Notes: a model not told the origin generated them from the letters alone. DNA of 18,522 bases from Treponema sp. UBA4232 (GCA_002396325.1 DGXM01000133.1:5197-23718); one strand, 5' to 3'; positions 1 to 7,525 are shown, counted from the stretch's first letter. Translations and numbers: made by a program.

Positions 1-920
1 TTAAGAACATGATCACTGGTGCCGCTCAGATGGATGGAGCCATTCTGGTTGTTGCCGCTACAGACGGTGTTATGCCTCAGACAAAGGAGCACTTGCTTCT
101 TGCTCGCCAGGTTGGAGTTCCGAAGATTATCGTTTTCCTGAACAAGGTTGATATTGCTGATCCGGACCTGGTTGAATTGGTTGTTGAGGATGTTAAGGAT
201 GCTCTTACAAAGTATGAGTTCTCTCCTGACACACCTATCATTCAGGGTTCTGCATTCAAGGCTTTGAACGAGTCTGACAATGCTGAAAACACAAAGTGCA
301 TCGAAGAGCTTCTTGCAGCTATGGACACATGGTTCGATGATCCCGTTCGCGATGATCAGAAGCCCTTCCTTATGCCTATCGAGGACATCTTCACAATCTC
401 TGGACGCGGTACTGTTGTTACAGGTCGTATCGAGCGTGGTGTTGTTCACATGGGTGACCCCGTTGAAATCGTTGGTATCCGCCCGACAGCTTCTTCAACT
501 GTTACCGGTATCGAAATGTTCAACAAGACTCTGCAGGAGGGTATGGCTGGAGACAACGCCGGTATCCTGTTGCGCGGTGTTGAAAAGAAGGATGTTATCC
601 GTGGACAGGTTCTTGCTGCTCCTGGAACAATCCACCCCCACACAAAGTTCGAGGCTCAGATTTACGTTTTGACCGAGAAAGAAGGTGGACGCAAGAAGTC
701 ATTCCGCGATGGATACCGCCCACAGTTCTACTTCCGCACCACAGATATTACTGGTGAAGTGAAGTTGGATGACCCCAGCGCAATGGTTATGCCCGGTGAC
801 AATGTTAAGATTACCGGTGTCCTGATTCACCCGATTGCTATGGACGAGGGTCTCCGCCTTGCTATCCGCGAGGGTGGACGCACAATCGCCTCTGGTCAGG
901 TTACAAAGATTATCGAGTAG
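1..920 (+). CDS. tuf: Elongation factor Tu, 5'-truncated by the window edge
   Basis: EF-Tu is the GTPase that delivers aminoacyl-tRNA to the ribosomal A site. The first whole codon is at 3-5 and the gene has no start here. By alignment with E. coli EF-Tu from memory, the window opens at about residue 89, so the P-loop, switch I and the DCPGH switch II motif lie upstream. Visible are the segment NMITGAAQMDGAILVV, the guanine-specificity motif NKVD (codons 141-152) and the GSAFKAL G5 region. Domain II then starts around KPFLMPIEDIF, and domain III contains GYRPQFYFRTTD and ends AIREGGRTIASGQVTKIIE. A short extra segment (ESDNAENTK) follows the G5 motif. The stop at 918-920 is followed by a long hairpin and then rpsJ, an order typical of spirochaetes. 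Identification is essentially certain. Confidence 0.98.
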   Translation, partial: KNMITGAAQMDGAILVVAATDGVMPQTKEHLLLARQVGVPKIIVFLNKVDIADPDLVELVVEDVKDALTKYEFSPDTPIIQGSAFKALNESDNAENTKCIEELLAAMDTWFDDPVRDDQKPFLMPIEDIFTISGRGTVVTGRIERGVVHMGDPVEIVGIRPTASSTVTGIEMFNKTLQEGMAGDNAGILLRGVEKKDVIRGQVLAAPGTIHPHTKFEAQIYVLTEKEGGRKKSFRDGYRPQFYFRTTDITGEVKLDDPSAMVMPGDNVKITGVLIHPIAMDEGLRLAIREGGRTIASGQVTKIIE

Positions 921-925
921 TTAAA

Positions 926-966
926 TTGATTTGGAGAGGTGCTCATTGAGTGCCTCTTCAATTCAA
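926..966 (+). promoter_or_regulatory. Long intercistronic hairpin between tuf and rpsJ
   Basis: The left arm 926-944 pairs with 948-966 around a 3-base loop (ATT). I count 18 pairs out of 19, with a single U-U mismatch (930/962) and three G-U pairs. No T-run follows; the rpsJ ribosome-binding site (TAGGAG, 968-973) starts one base after the stem. This does not look like a terminator. It could be an RNase processing site, a stabiliser of the tuf 3' end, or a translational control element for the S10 operon. The pairing is seen directly; the function is inferred. Confidence 0.6.
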
Positions 967-979
967 GTAGGAGTAAATG

Positions 980-1288
980 ATGGCAAACGGCAAGATTCGT
1001 GTAAGACTTCGCGCATTTGACGTGGCTCTTATCGATCAGAGTGCAAAAGACATCGTGCAGCAGGTTCAGAAGGCGGGTGCAAAGGTTTCAGGCCCAATCC
1101 CCCTGCCAACAAGAATTAACAAGGTGACTGTTCTTCGTTCAACATTCGTTAACAAGAAATCACGTGAGCAGTTTGAGATGCGCACACACAAGCGCCTTAT
1201 TGATATTTTTGAGCCGAGCCAGGCAGTTATGGATTCTTTGATGAAGCTGGAGCTGCCCGCTGGTGTTGATGTAGATATCAAACAGTAA
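980..1288 (+). CDS. rpsJ: 30S ribosomal protein S10
   Basis: S10 (uS10) sits in the head of the 30S subunit and, in other bacteria, also serves as the NusE antitermination factor. The protein has about 102 residues, the usual size. It carries the family opening KIRVRLRAFD, a central GPIPLPTRINKVTVLRS segment, and the MRTHKRLIDIFEPS region near the C-terminus. Two ATG codons lie back to back at 977 and 980. I chose 980 because it gives six bases between the TAGGAG ribosome-binding site (968-973) and the start, and because the family usually begins with one Met followed by Ala. This is the first ribosomal gene after tuf. A 120-base structured gap separates it from rplC. Confidence 0.97.
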   Translation: MANGKIRVRLRAFDVALIDQSAKDIVQQVQKAGAKVSGPIPLPTRINKVTVLRSTFVNKKSREQFEMRTHKRLIDIFEPSQAVMDSLMKLELPAGVDVDIKQ

Positions 1289-1408
1289 GATTTTAATCAC
1301 CGTTGGTGATGGTCTGCTGTAATTAAACGGTAACGGTCCCCTGGATCGGGGATGGCGGCCGAGGGAAGCAGGACCGAAAGGTTTGTTCTTCCAAATAGGA
1401 GTATTCAG
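1289..1408 (+). promoter_or_regulatory. Structured leader between rpsJ and rplC
   Basis: This gap is unusually long for the operon and holds several complementary segments. A 6-bp hairpin with a 3-base loop lies at 1296-1310 (ATCACC/GGTGAT). Two tandem copies of AACGGT (1326-1331 and 1332-1337) are each complementary to ACCGTT at 1299-1304, which lies inside that hairpin. CGGTCC at 1334-1339 pairs perfectly with GGACCG at 1371-1376. An inner TCCCC (1337-1341) can pair with GGGGA (1348-1352). Several of these helices exclude one another. The rplC ribosome-binding site TAGGAG is at 1396-1401. A role in controlling L3/L4 synthesis is inferred from position and structure only. Confidence 0.5.
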
Positions 1409-2029
1409 ATGAAAGGTCTGATAGCAAAAAAAGTGGGAATGACCCAAGTTTTTGACGAAAACGGAAACCTGACACCGGTAACCGTGATCCGCGTCGAGCC
1501 CAATACGGTCATTGCTACAAAGACAGAGGAAAAGTTCGGCTACAATGCTGTTTTGCTTGGTCTTGAGGATTTGAAGGCAAGCAAAGTTACAAAGCCTTAC
1601 GCAGGACAGTTCCCCGAGAATGTTACGCCTAAGCGCCACTTGAAGGAATTCCGTGATTTTGACGGTGAAGTAAAAGTGGGTGATCAGATTGGCGTGGAAC
1701 TTTTTGACAAGGTTCGCTTTATTGATGTGACCGCTACCTCAAAGGGTAAGGGATTCCAGGGTGTTATGAAGCGCTGGGGATTCCACGGTGGACGTGCGAC
1801 ACACGGTTCTAAATTCCATCGCGAAGCAGGCGGTACTGGATGTTGTACAACTCCAGGACACACACTTAAAGGTATCAAGATGCCAGGTCATATGGGATTT
1901 GAGCGTGTTACTGTGCAGAATCTCAAGGTTGTGAAAGTGGACCCTGAGCTGAAGGTTTTGATGGTAAAGGGTGCAGTGCCTGGTGTTAAGAATTGCACGC
2001 TTATCGTTAAGGCTGCAGTCAAGAAATAA
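1409..2029 (+). CDS. rplC: 50S ribosomal protein L3
   Basis: L3 (uL3) is an early-assembly 23S rRNA-binding protein whose loop reaches towards the peptidyl transferase centre. The protein has 206 residues. It begins MKGLIAKKVGMTQVFDENGN and contains the family loop HGGRATHGSKFHREAGGTG followed by KGIKMPGHMG. The frame stays open upstream to an ATG at 1352, but the family start, the TAGGAG site at 1396-1401 (7 bases upstream) and the structured leader all support 1409. Two adjacent cysteines (GTGCCTTPG) sit in the loop that nears the ribosome core, a local variation. It is followed closely by rplD. Confidence 0.97.
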   Translation: MKGLIAKKVGMTQVFDENGNLTPVTVIRVEPNTVIATKTEEKFGYNAVLLGLEDLKASKVTKPYAGQFPENVTPKRHLKEFRDFDGEVKVGDQIGVELFDKVRFIDVTATSKGKGFQGVMKRWGFHGGRATHGSKFHREAGGTGCCTTPGHTLKGIKMPGHMGFERVTVQNLKVVKVDPELKVLMVKGAVPGVKNCTLIVKAAVKK

Positions 2030-2051
2030 GGTCGAGGAATAGAGGAATATT

Positions 2052-2714
2052 ATGGAAAAGAAAGTCTATTCAACCGATGGAAAAGAACTCAGGACAATCA
2101 ATCTTGATGATAAGATTTTCGGTCTCCCTGTGAACGAGGATGTTATCTACTATGCCATCACTAACGAATTAGCAAATAAACGTGTTGGAACAGCATGTAC
2201 AAAGGGCCGCGCTGAGGTTCATGGTTCAAACGCCAAGCCTTACAAGCAGAAGGGTACTGGTAACGCACGCCGTGGTGACAAGAAGTCTCCGATTATGGTT
2301 GGCGGCGGTACAATTTTTGGACCCAAGCCCCGTGATTACAGCTATGCTCTTCCAAAGAAAGAAAAGCGTCTTGCGATGAAGTCCATTTTGAGTCTTCAGG
2401 CTCAGAGCGACAGACTTACTGTTGTCGAGGATTTCACCATTGAAAGCGGAAAGACAAAGGATTTGGTTAAGATTCTTACCAATCTGACTCAGGCAGACAA
2501 AGCTGCTCAGGTTGCAAAAGAGACCCGCACAGTTATCCTCCTGAAGGATGATGACAAGCTGATTAAGCGTGCCGGAAAGAACCTTCCTAATGTTTACTTC
2601 CTGTCTTTCAACCGTCTGCGTGCACATGACCTCTTCTACGCCAGAAAGGTTATTATGCTGGAAGGCGCTGCAAAGAATCTGTCTGAATTCTACGGCAAAC
2701 TGGAGGCAGAATAA
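2052..2714 (+). CDS. rplD: 50S ribosomal protein L4
   Basis: L4 (uL4) binds 23S rRNA and lines the peptide exit tunnel. In E. coli it also represses its own S10 operon through the mRNA leader. The protein has 220 residues. The extended tunnel loop is visible at about residues 62-84, with KPYKQKGTGNARRGDKKSP and then GGGTIFGPKPRDYSY, followed by the C-terminal globular part. Purine-rich GAGGAATAGAGGAA lies just upstream of the start. The stop codon overlaps the rplW start by one base (TAATG), suggesting translational coupling. Whether L4 controls the leaders at 926-966 or 1289-1408 is unknown. Confidence 0.97.
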   Translation: MEKKVYSTDGKELRTINLDDKIFGLPVNEDVIYYAITNELANKRVGTACTKGRAEVHGSNAKPYKQKGTGNARRGDKKSPIMVGGGTIFGPKPRDYSYALPKKEKRLAMKSILSLQAQSDRLTVVEDFTIESGKTKDLVKILTNLTQADKAAQVAKETRTVILLKDDDKLIKRAGKNLPNVYFLSFNRLRAHDLFYARKVIMLEGAAKNLSEFYGKLEAE

Positions 2715-2998
2715 TGAATTATGAAGATATTCTTATAAGGCCAATCCTGTCTGAGAAAGCAACAGCTTTGCGTGAGGAGAATAAGTACACTTTTGTTGTG
2801 CATCCTGATGCATCAAAGATTCAGATTAAGGAAGCTGTACGCCGCCTGTTCAATGTTAAGGTGCTTGACTGCACTACAATCAATGTTCAGGGCAAGATGA
2901 AGCGTCTTCGTGGAAGACCTGGAAGAACTGCCAGCTACAAGAAAGCTATCGTTAAGCTTGCTCCTGGCGAGTCAATTAAGGTGTTTGAAGGCGTTTGA
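2714..2998 (+). CDS. rplW: 50S ribosomal protein L23
   Basis: L23 (uL23) sits at the peptide tunnel exit, where trigger factor and SRP dock. The protein has 94 residues, typical for bacteria. It starts MNYEDILIRPILSEKATALREENKY, matching the family pattern of a short N-terminus followed by P-x-x-S/T-E-K. The basic loop near residues 60-75 (GKMKRLRGRPGRTASYKKAIV) is the rRNA-contacting segment. Its start shares one base with the rplD stop, and 29 bases separate it from rplB. Confidence 0.96.
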   Translation: MNYEDILIRPILSEKATALREENKYTFVVHPDASKIQIKEAVRRLFNVKVLDCTTINVQGKMKRLRGRPGRTASYKKAIVKLAPGESIKVFEGV

Positions 2999-3027
2999 GC
3001 CTTTGAGCAGTAAGTAAGGGGAACCAT

Positions 3028-3852
3028 ATGGCTCTTAAAGTATACAAGCCTTATTCAAAAGGCACACGCGGACGCGTTGATTTGGTACGCGACGCAATTA
3101 CAGCCGATAAACCCGAGAAGAGCTTGACTTCAGGCCGACTTAGAAAGGCTGGTCGCGGAGCCGGCGGACGTATATCTGTACGTCACCAGGGTGGCGGTCA
3201 TAAAAGAAAGTATCGTGAAATCGACTTTAGACGTGATAAGCACGGTATTCCCGGAACAGTGAAAACAATCGAGTACGATCCCTACCGCTCAGCGGACATC
3301 GCCCTGATTGCTTATGCTGACGGAGAGAAGCGCTATATCATCGCTCCTAAGAATCTGACTGTGGGCCAGAAGATTATGTCTGGTGAGAATGCAGCTCCTA
3401 CTGTTGGAAACGCATTGCCATTGTCTGCAATTCCTGTTGGTTTTACAGTACATAACATCGAGTTGACCTTGGGCCGCGGCGGACAGCTTGTTCGCTCTGC
3501 AGGTGCAGGTGCTTTGGTTGCTGCTAAAGAAGGTGAGTATGTTACAATCAAACTTCCTTCTGGAGAGCTTCGCCGTGTGAACGGAAAATGCTACGCAACA
3601 ATCGGTATCGTCGGAAACGAGGATCGTATGAATACATCACTGGGTAAAGCCGGTCGCGCGCGCTGGAGAGGTATCCGCCCGACAGTTCGTGGTATGGCTA
3701 TGAACCCTGTTGATCATCCGCTTGGTGGTGGTGAAGGAGCCGGTAAGGGACATCAGCCTGTTACTCCTTGGGGACAGCCTTGTCGTGGTTATAAGACCCG
3801 CAACAAGAGAAAGACTTCAAGTCGTTTCATTGTTAGCCGCCGCAAGAAGTAG
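3028..3852 (+). CDS. rplB: 50S ribosomal protein L2
   Basis: L2 (uL2) is a core protein required for subunit association and peptidyl transferase activity. The protein has 274 residues. Family landmarks in order are the N-terminal KPYSKGTRGRV, the basic GRISVRHQGGGHKRKYR near residue 50, the central GRGGQLVRSAGAGALVAAKEG, and the C-terminal MNPVDHPLGGGEGAGKG. The conserved His of DHP is residue 230. The position usually occupied by a second His (HPHGGGEG) is Leu232 here. AAGGGG at 3016-3021 is a good ribosome-binding site. The next gene, rpsS, begins 13 bases downstream of the stop. Confidence 0.98.
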   Translation: MALKVYKPYSKGTRGRVDLVRDAITADKPEKSLTSGRLRKAGRGAGGRISVRHQGGGHKRKYREIDFRRDKHGIPGTVKTIEYDPYRSADIALIAYADGEKRYIIAPKNLTVGQKIMSGENAAPTVGNALPLSAIPVGFTVHNIELTLGRGGQLVRSAGAGALVAAKEGEYVTIKLPSGELRRVNGKCYATIGIVGNEDRMNTSLGKAGRARWRGIRPTVRGMAMNPVDHPLGGGEGAGKGHQPVTPWGQPCRGYKTRNKRKTSSRFIVSRRKK

Positions 3853-3865
3853 GTAGGAGTTAAAA

Positions 3866-4153
3866 GTGTCTAGATCTGTTAAGAAAGGACCTTTCGTAGA
3901 TAAATCACTCTACAAGAAGGTCTCAGAAATGAATAAGGCTTCAGCAGCAGATAAGAAAATGATTAAAACATATTCACGCTGCTCCACAATCATCCCGGAA
4001 ATGGTTGGAAACACCATCTCCGTTTACAACGGTAAGTCATGGATTCCGGTGTACGTAACAGAAAACTTGGTTGGTCACAAGCTGGGCGAGTTTGCTGCGA
4101 CACGTACCTTCAAAGGACATGGCGGTTCAGACAAAGGCGCAGGTGCTAAATAA
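3866..4153 (+). CDS. rpsS: 30S ribosomal protein S19
   Basis: S19 (uS19) lies in the 30S head and contacts S13 and the A-site tRNA region. The protein has 95 residues. It starts with GTG, and the sequence SRSVKKGPFVDKSLYKKV is the standard N-terminus. GHKLGEFAATRTFKGHGG is the usual C-terminal signature. TAGGAG ahead of the GTG is the ribosome-binding site. The GTG start may slightly lower initiation relative to its ATG neighbours. Confidence 0.97.
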   Translation: MSRSVKKGPFVDKSLYKKVSEMNKASAADKKMIKTYSRCSTIIPEMVGNTISVYNGKSWIPVYVTENLVGHKLGEFAATRTFKGHGGSDKGAGAK

Positions 4154-4164
4154 GGAGGCTGGAA

Positions 4165-4521
4165 ATGGCAGAAAATAAAGGTTATGTCGCAACGACTAAA
4201 TTTCTGATTGCTTCCCCTACTAAGGTACGCCCTGTAGCTAATGTAATCAAAACAAAGACCTGTTCAGAGGCTATGGCAATTCTTGAGACTATGCCGCAGA
4301 AGGGTGCAAGACTTATCAACGGCACATTGAAATCTGCTGTTGCTAACGCACTTTATGCAAACAAGAATTTGGCTGAGGATATGCTCTACATTAAAGAGAT
4401 TCGCATTGACGAAGGTCCCAGGCTGAAGAGAGTATGGTTCCGCGGACGCGGTCGCGCTGATCAGTTGATTAAGCGCATGTGCCATATCACTGTCGTAGTT
4501 GACGAAAAGGCGGGTAAGTAA
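4165..4521 (+). CDS. rplV: 50S ribosomal protein L22
   Basis: L22 (uL22) extends a beta-hairpin into the peptide exit tunnel, where macrolide-resistance changes occur in other bacteria. The protein has 118 residues. The first helix region reads ASPTKVRPVANVIKTKT. The tunnel hairpin region is around DEGPRLKRVWFRGRGRAD, followed by the C-terminal strand CHITVVVDEK. AAGGAGG directly after the rpsS stop provides the ribosome-binding site. One base separates its stop from the rpsC start, so coupling is likely. Confidence 0.96.
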   Translation: MAENKGYVATTKFLIASPTKVRPVANVIKTKTCSEAMAILETMPQKGARLINGTLKSAVANALYANKNLAEDMLYIKEIRIDEGPRLKRVWFRGRGRADQLIKRMCHITVVVDEKAGK

Positions 4522-4522
4522 T

Positions 4523-5299
4523 ATGGGTCAGAAAGTTAGTCCTATCGGATTACGTCTTGGAGTGAACAAGACATGGCAGTCTCGCTGGTATGCAGATCCT
4601 CGTGAATATGCAGACCTGTTCTTGGAAGATATCAAGATCCGCAAGATGGTTAATGATCTTCCTGAATGTAAGAATGCGGATATCGCGGAGATTGAGATTA
4701 TCAGACATCCCCAGCGCGTCACAATCGTTATTCACACAGCTCGTCCTGGCGTGATTATCGGTGTGAAGGGTGCCACAATTGAAAAGATTAGTGCGGATAT
4801 TCAGGCTCAGTTGAACAAGAATGTCCAGACACCGAAGAAAGTTCAGATCAAGATTAAGGAAGTTAAGCGTGCTGAAATCAATGCATCCTTGATCGCTCAG
4901 AACATTGCCCGTCAGCTTGCTGGCCGCGGATCTTACCGCAAGGCTCTCAAGCAGGCATCTGCAAACGCAATGAAGGGTGGAGCTCTGGGAGTTAAGATTC
5001 GTCTTTCCGGCCGTCTCGGCGGTGCTGAGATGAAGCGCTCTGAAGAGCACAAGGAAGGACGTGTTCCTCTGCACACTCTTCGCGCCGACATTGACTATGG
5101 ATTCTATGAAGCTCTGACCACCTATGGAAAAATCGGTGTTAAGGTCTGGGTTTACAATGGAATGAAATATGGCCGTGAGCAGCCTGAGGAAACCGGTGAT
5201 CTTGGAAAGAGAAATCGTCGCGAGCGTCCCAATGGTTCACACCGTTCTGAATCTTCTCGCGCTCCGAAATCTGAGGGAGGAAAAGTAGAAAATGCTTAG
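4523..5299 (+). CDS. rpsC: 30S ribosomal protein S3
   Basis: S3 (uS3) forms part of the mRNA entry tunnel and contributes to the ribosomal helicase activity. The protein has 258 residues. It opens MGQKVSPIGLRLGVNKTW, the invariant family start. A KH-type RNA-binding loop GVKG lies at residues 80-83, and the C-terminal domain contains LGGAEMKRSE and VWVYNGMKYG. The tail beyond about residue 220 is Arg/Ser/Glu-rich. The frame is open upstream to 4499 inside rplV, but the family start fixes 4523. Its 3' end overlaps rplP by 8 bases. Confidence 0.97.
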   Translation: MGQKVSPIGLRLGVNKTWQSRWYADPREYADLFLEDIKIRKMVNDLPECKNADIAEIEIIRHPQRVTIVIHTARPGVIIGVKGATIEKISADIQAQLNKNVQTPKKVQIKIKEVKRAEINASLIAQNIARQLAGRGSYRKALKQASANAMKGGALGVKIRLSGRLGGAEMKRSEEHKEGRVPLHTLRADIDYGFYEALTTYGKIGVKVWVYNGMKYGREQPEETGDLGKRNRRERPNGSHRSESSRAPKSEGGKVENA

Positions 5300-5708
5300 T
5301 CCTAAAAGAGTAGCTCACCGCAAAGTACAGCGCGGTCGTCCTACAGGAAATGCTACACGTACCAATTATGTTGACTTCGGTGATGTGGCACTGGTTGCCA
5401 TGGAGCCGGTTTGGTTGAGTGCAAAGCACATTGAGGCTGCCCGTGTGGCCATCAACCGCTGTATCAACCGCCAGGGCCAGTTGTGGACCCGTGTGTTCCC
5501 TGATAAGCCTGTTTCCAAGAAGCCTGCCGATACTCGTATGGGTAAAGGAAAGGGTGCTCCGGAATTCTGGGCGGCAGTGATTAAACCCGGTATGATTTTG
5601 TTTGAAGTTGGTGGAGTTGACAAGAATCTGGCTGCAAAAGCCATGCATCTTGCCGCTAGTAAACTGCCAATCAAGACAAAAGTGGCTTTCCGCCCGACCG
5701 TAGACTAA
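5292..5708 (+). CDS. rplP: 50S ribosomal protein L16
   Basis: L16 (uL16) binds late in 50S assembly and helps position A-site tRNA. The protein has 138 residues. It begins MLSPKRVAHRKVQRGR and contains the conserved RMGKGKGAPEFWAAVIKPG segment, whose Arg corresponds to the residue hydroxylated in E. coli L16. GGGAGG, the ribosome-binding site, lies inside the end of rpsC, and the start overlaps that gene by 8 bases, so translation is probably coupled. Confidence 0.97.
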   Translation: MLSPKRVAHRKVQRGRPTGNATRTNYVDFGDVALVAMEPVWLSAKHIEAARVAINRCINRQGQLWTRVFPDKPVSKKPADTRMGKGKGAPEFWAAVIKPGMILFEVGGVDKNLAAKAMHLAASKLPIKTKVAFRPTVD

Positions 5709-5718
5709 GGAGTAGGAT

Positions 5719-5952
5719 ATGGCAAAGAGCAAGAAAGACGACAAGAACTTGTCTTATTCCGAGTTGGTGACCAAGCGGAATGAACTTAAGAAGCAGTACA
5801 TGGACCTTCGCTTCCAGATGGTTGTTGGCCATGTAGATAACCCGTTGCAGAAGCGTACCATGCGCCGTGAGATCGCGCGTTTGAATACACTTATTCATCA
5901 GCAGGATTTGGAGAACTTCCGTAAGGCTGCTGCTGAAGCGATTGCAAAATAA
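5719..5952 (+). CDS. rpmC: 50S ribosomal protein L29
   Basis: L29 (uL29) is a small helical protein near the tunnel exit beside L23. The protein has 77 residues, slightly longer than the usual 63-70 because of a charged N-terminal stretch (MAKSKKDDKN). The family core is LSYSELVTKRNELKKQYMDLRFQ followed by NPLQKRTMRREIARLNTLI. TAAGGAG at the rplP stop is the ribosome-binding site. It lies in the standard L16-L29-S17 order. Confidence 0.95.
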   Translation: MAKSKKDDKNLSYSELVTKRNELKKQYMDLRFQMVVGHVDNPLQKRTMRREIARLNTLIHQQDLENFRKAAAEAIAK

Positions 5953-5963
5953 GGAGCTGACCC

Positions 5964-6236
5964 GTGGAAGAACAGAATGTTCAGAAAAAGGGTGGTAAGA
6001 AATCTTTCGTTGGTATTGTTACCAGCGATAAGATGGATAAGACCATTGTTGTGTCAATCGACACTAAGAAGATGGACCGCCTTTACAAGAAATATGTTAC
6101 ACGCACCAAGAAATGCAAGGCTCATGATGAGAAGAACGAGGCCCATGAGGGAGATACAGTTCGCATCGTGGAGTGCAGCCCTATCAGTAAAGATAAGTGC
6201 TGGCGTCTTGATACAATCATCGAGAGAGCCAAATAA
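5964..6236 (+). CDS. rpsQ: 30S ribosomal protein S17
   Basis: S17 (uS17) is an early-assembly protein of the 30S body with an OB-type fold. The protein has 90 residues. The GTG start is preceded by AAGGAG, and a short basic leader MEEQNVQKKGGKKS precedes the family core FVGIVTSDKMDKTIVV. The C-terminal strand contains GDTVRIVECSPISKDKCWRL. A frame-shifted reading of the same DNA is a shadow. Confidence 0.96.
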   Translation: MEEQNVQKKGGKKSFVGIVTSDKMDKTIVVSIDTKKMDRLYKKYVTRTKKCKAHDEKNEAHEGDTVRIVECSPISKDKCWRLDTIIERAK

Positions 6237-6254
6237 GGTTAAGGAGTTAATAGT

Positions 6255-6623
6255 ATGATTCAGATGCAGTCAAATCTGGTTGTCGCCGATAACTCCGGAG
6301 CCAAAATGGTTCAGTGCATTAAGGTGTTGGGTGGATCACACCGCCGCTATGCCGGAATTGGTGACGTTGTTGTGGTAGCAGTGAAGGAAGCAATCCCCAC
6401 TTCTACAATCAAAGCTGGTTCAGTACAGAAGGCAGTAATCGTTCGCGTTGCAAAAGAGTACCGCCGTCCTGATGGAACTTACATCCGCTTCGATGATAAC
6501 GCTTGCGTTATTGTTGATGCCGACAAGAACCCGAAGGGAAAGCGTATATTTGGACCCGTAGCCCGTGAGCTTCGTGATATGGACTATATGAAGATCATTT
6601 CACTTGCTCCGGAAGTTCTGTAA
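6255..6623 (+). CDS. rplN: 50S ribosomal protein L14
   Basis: L14 (uL14) lies at the subunit interface, where ribosome silencing factor RsfS can dock. The protein has 122 residues, exactly the family length. It begins MIQMQSNLVVADNSGAKMVQ and contains GDVVVVAVKEAIP, FDDNACVIVDADKNPKGKRIFGPVARELR and the terminal KIISLAPEVL. AAGGAG lies upstream of the ATG. Confidence 0.98.
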   Translation: MIQMQSNLVVADNSGAKMVQCIKVLGGSHRRYAGIGDVVVVAVKEAIPTSTIKAGSVQKAVIVRVAKEYRRPDGTYIRFDDNACVIVDADKNPKGKRIFGPVARELRDMDYMKIISLAPEVL

Positions 6624-6639
6624 GGAGTTGTGAATCAAT

Positions 6640-6963
6640 ATGAATCAGAAGGTAAAGATCCATAAGGATGACAACGTAGAAATCCTTGCCGGAAAAGACA
6701 AGGGAAAGCGCGGATCTGTGGTTCGTGTTTTCGAAAAGAGTGGTCATGTCCGCGTTCTCGTGGCTGGCTGCAATCTTGTTAAGAAGGCAATTAAAAGAAG
6801 ATCAGAGCAGGATGCCGGTGGAATCGCTGAGGTTGAGGCACCCCTCGATATTTCTAATGTAGGAATCGTTTGCAAAAAGTGCGGACGCCCTGTGAAAGTT
6901 GGATATAAGCTTGACGGCGACAAGAAAGTTCGCGTATGCCGCAAGTGTGGAGAAAAACTGTAA
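6640..6963 (+). CDS. rplX: 50S ribosomal protein L24 with four-cysteine zinc site
   Basis: L24 (uL24) starts 50S assembly and lies near the tunnel exit. The protein has 107 residues. The KOW motif is visible as DNVEILAGKDKGKRGSVVRV. The C-terminal half carries CKKC and CRKC pairs 19 residues apart, a likely zinc ribbon found in many bacterial L24 proteins. Its stop overlaps the rplE start by one base. Confidence 0.96.
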   Translation: MNQKVKIHKDDNVEILAGKDKGKRGSVVRVFEKSGHVRVLVAGCNLVKKAIKRRSEQDAGGIAEVEAPLDISNVGIVCKKCGRPVKVGYKLDGDKKVRVCRKCGEKL

Positions 6964-7514
6964 TGGAAAATTACGTACCACGGCTTAAGAAAGTCTATAA
7001 TGAAAAATTCGCTCCCGAGCTCTTTAAGGAATTTGGTTACACATCAAAGATGCAGATTCCCGCAATCAAAAAGGTTGTGGTGAGCATGGGTGTTGGCGAG
7101 GCTCTCACGAATAAGAAACTCCTTGATGCTGCAGTTACAGATCTCACTCAGATTACCGGTCAGAAGGCTGTTAAAACAAGAGCAAAGAAAAGTATTGCAA
7201 ACTTCAAGCTTCGTGAAGGCAATGAAGTGGGTGCAATGGTGACACTTCGTGGAAACATCATGTATGAATTCCTCGATCGTCTCATCAACGTTGCACTTCC
7301 TCGTGTTAAGGATTTCCGCGGAATCAAGGCCACAGGTTTTGACGGACACGGAAACTTCTCTCTTGGTATTACAGAACAGATTATCTTCCCGGAAATCGAC
7401 TTTGATAAAATCGTCAAGATTTCTGGTATGAACATCAGTATTGTAACAAGCGCCCGCACAGACAATGAAGCCCGCGTCTTGCTTAACAAGTTTGGAATGC
7501 CGTTTAGGAAATAA
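6963..7514 (+). CDS. rplE: 50S ribosomal protein L5
   Basis: L5 (uL5) binds 5S rRNA and forms bridges to the 30S head. The protein has 183 residues. It begins MENYVPRLKKVYNEKFAPEL and contains VVVSMGVGEALTNKK, GQKAVKTRAKKSIANFKLREG and the glycine-rich GHGNFSLGITEQIIFPEID region. The frame extends upstream into rplX, but the ATG at 6963, sharing one base with the rplX stop, matches the family start. Translational coupling to rplX is likely. Confidence 0.97.
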   Translation: MENYVPRLKKVYNEKFAPELFKEFGYTSKMQIPAIKKVVVSMGVGEALTNKKLLDAAVTDLTQITGQKAVKTRAKKSIANFKLREGNEVGAMVTLRGNIMYEFLDRLINVALPRVKDFRGIKATGFDGHGNFSLGITEQIIFPEIDFDKIVKISGMNISIVTSARTDNEARVLLNKFGMPFRK

Positions 7515-7525
7515 GGAAGAAGTTC

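Noticed and set aside
1352..1408. Upstream in-frame ATG that would extend L3 by 19 residues
   Set aside because: It lacks a good ribosome-binding site, lies inside the structured leader and precedes the invariant L3 start at 1409, which has TAGGAG.
1160..1639. Minus-strand open frame across the rpsJ-rplC junction
   Set aside because: It overlaps two certain genes and the structured leader, with no family resemblance.
5139..5744. Long minus-strand open frame opposite rpsC, rplP and rpmC
   Set aside because: It covers conserved ribosomal genes on the other strand, has no recognisable protein features and is explained by codon bias of the + strand genes.
5977..6258. Second + strand frame inside rpsQ
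   Set aside because: It is an out-of-frame shadow of S17, with an Arg/Ser-rich meaningless product.
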